Assembly: GCF_001718315.1 (NCBI RefSeq)
Contig: NZ_CP013363.1
Location: forward strand, 2,480,001-2,544,000
Direction: 5' to 3'
DNA from: Burkholderia diffusa
GTDB taxonomy: Bacteria; Pseudomonadota; Gammaproteobacteria; Burkholderiales; Burkholderiaceae
Length of the DNA stretch: 64,000 bases
Position numbers and translations under genes: made by a program
Notes under the pieces: model-generated
The model's input: only the letters and a program-made list of their open reading frames with translations
Told to the model about the DNA's origin: nothing
Databases searched by the model: none
In this document: piece after piece, positions 63,121-64,000 of the stretch
How the letters are laid out: every line of letters starts with the position of its first letter
How positions within the stretch are numbered: the first letter of the stretch is position 1

Positions 63121-64000
63121 TCAGTCGCCGGCTTGCGGGCGGCGAATCAGCACGAATGCAGCGAAGGCCGCGACGAGCGTGACGGGGATGCTCGCGCCGA
63201 TCACGACGGGCGCGCTGCGGCCCGCGGCCAGCAGCGTCGCGGCCGCGAGCGGCCCGACGACGGAGCCGAGCCGGCCGACCGCCACCGCCGCGCCGACGCC
63301 GGTGCCGCGCATCGCCGTGGGGTAATAGATCGCCGCGAGCGCATACAGCACCGACTGACCGCCGACCACGAACATCCCGGCCGCGAACGCGGCCGCCGCG
63401 AGCGACGCGAAGCCGGGTGCGGCCGCGAGCGCGGCGAGCGACAGCACGATCCCGACATACATGCCGCCGACCACGCGCGACGCGCGCATCCGGTCGAGCG
63501 CCGCGCCGATGCCGAGCGCGCCGAGGCCCGCGCCGACGTTGAATGCGATCTGCACGAGGCCGACATGCGCGCGATCGAGCCCGCGCGAGGCCATCAGCGA
63601 CGGCAGCCAGTTCAGCAGGAAGTAGAGGACGATCAGCGTGCAGAAGTAGCTGACCCACAGCGCGACGGTCGACGTCGTGCGGCCGTCGCCGAACAACGTG
63701 CGCGCGACGCTCGTGCGCGCGGCCGGCGTGCCGGCGACGTCGAGGTACGCGCGCGATTCCGGCAGGAACCACGCCAGCAGCGGCACGAGCAGCAGCGGGC
63801 CCAGGCCGCCGACGTAGAAGATGTGCCGCCATTCGGTGTCGCCGGCGAGCAGCACGCCGATCACCGACGCGATCACGCCGCCGAACGGGATACCGCAATA
63901 CATCGTGGCCACCGCGCTGCTGCGCGAGCGTGGCTCGACCGCTTCGGACGACAGCGCGATCAGGTTCGGCATCGCGCCGCCGAGGCCGATGCCGGTCAGC
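63121..64000 (-). CDS. MFS aromatic acid:H+ symporter, partial (5' end outside window)
   Basis: The C-terminal 293 residues of a 12-helix permease; the frame is open to the right edge (LTGIGLGGAMPNLIALSSE). The region AIYYPTAMRGTGVGAAVAVGRLGSVVGP and EWRHIFYVGGLGPLLLVP match aromatic acid:proton symporters such as PcaK/MhpT. It is first in transcript order in the operon with porin and tannase, 67 bases before the porin. The start and N-terminal half are not in the window. Confidence 0.88.
   Translation of the reverse strand, partial: LTGIGLGGAMPNLIALSSEAVEPRSRSSAVATMYCGIPFGGVIASVIGVLLAGDTEWRHIFYVGGLGPLLLVPLLAWFLPESRAYLDVAGTPAARTSVARTLFGDGRTTSTVALWVSYFCTLIVLYFLLNWLPSLMASRGLDRAHVGLVQIAFNVGAGLGALGIGAALDRMRASRVVGGMYVGIVLSLAALAAAPGFASLAAAAFAAGMFVVGGQSVLYALAAIYYPTAMRGTGVGAAVAVGRLGSVVGPLAAATLLAAGRSAPVVIGASIPVTLVAAFAAFVLIRRPQAGD

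Overview
The window is high-GC DNA with tightly packed genes. Its content points to a Burkholderia, most likely of the B. cepacia complex and probably a secondary chromosome: hpnA/hpnB/ispH/hpnH hopanoid genes, a DUF4148 protein, cable-pilus-like (CblA/B/C/D type) fimbrial genes, BvgS-type kinases, and many regulator-plus-catabolic cassettes. Species and replicon are inferred from gene content, not from a marker gene. I saw no rRNA, tRNA, CRISPR array or intact insertion sequence.

Layout. 0-4.5 kb: peptide uptake (OppA-like binding protein, XRE/cupin regulator, POT permease). 4.5-7.6 kb: a small acidic protein, an OpgC-like membrane protein, and a rarD/acyP pair. 7.8-14.2 kb: hopanoid cluster with hpnA, hpnB, ispH and hpnH, plus an unknown protein built from 14-residue coiled-coil repeats. 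14.3-21.1 kb: small hypotheticals, a DOPA dioxygenase-like protein, an NTF2-like protein, a hemolysin III protein, cstA-ybdD and a PRC-barrel protein. 21.4-32.1 kb: a signalling and fimbriae island with three NarL/LuxR response regulators, one BvgS-like hybrid kinase, the decayed remnant of a second BvgS-like kinase, and an alpha-type chaperone/usher fimbrial operon. 32.6-43 kb: DAHP synthase, YceH, an SDR, a HutC-type repressor, a phytanoyl-CoA dioxygenase-like enzyme with an amino-acid binding protein and divergent LysR gene, an NTF2-like protein and two tandem amidohydrolases. 43.3-49.2 kb: a glycine-zipper lipoprotein, an S8 protease, a GNAT enzyme and a class III aminotransferase. 49.2-56.2 kb: a five-gene operon (MFS, arylmalonate decarboxylase-like protein, dihydropyrimidinase, two beta-lactamase-fold hydrolases) divergent from a GntR/FCD regulator. 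56.2-59.3 kb: M20 amidohydrolase and diaminopropionate ammonia-lyase divergent from an Lrp regulator. 59.3-64 kb: a DnaQ-like exonuclease, then tannase-family esterase, porin and an MFS gene that runs off the right edge.

The clearest oddities are in the fimbrial island. The usher has lost its whole middle, the pilin carries a one-base frameshift, and a BvgS-type sensor survives only as a fragment with in-frame stops, so the pilus system looks decayed although chaperone, tip adhesin and regulators read intact. The best candidates for undescribed biology are the 53-55 kb operon, whose racemase-family member has the one-cysteine, Gly-Thr-Ser layout of arylmalonate decarboxylase, and the repeat protein embedded among hopanoid genes.
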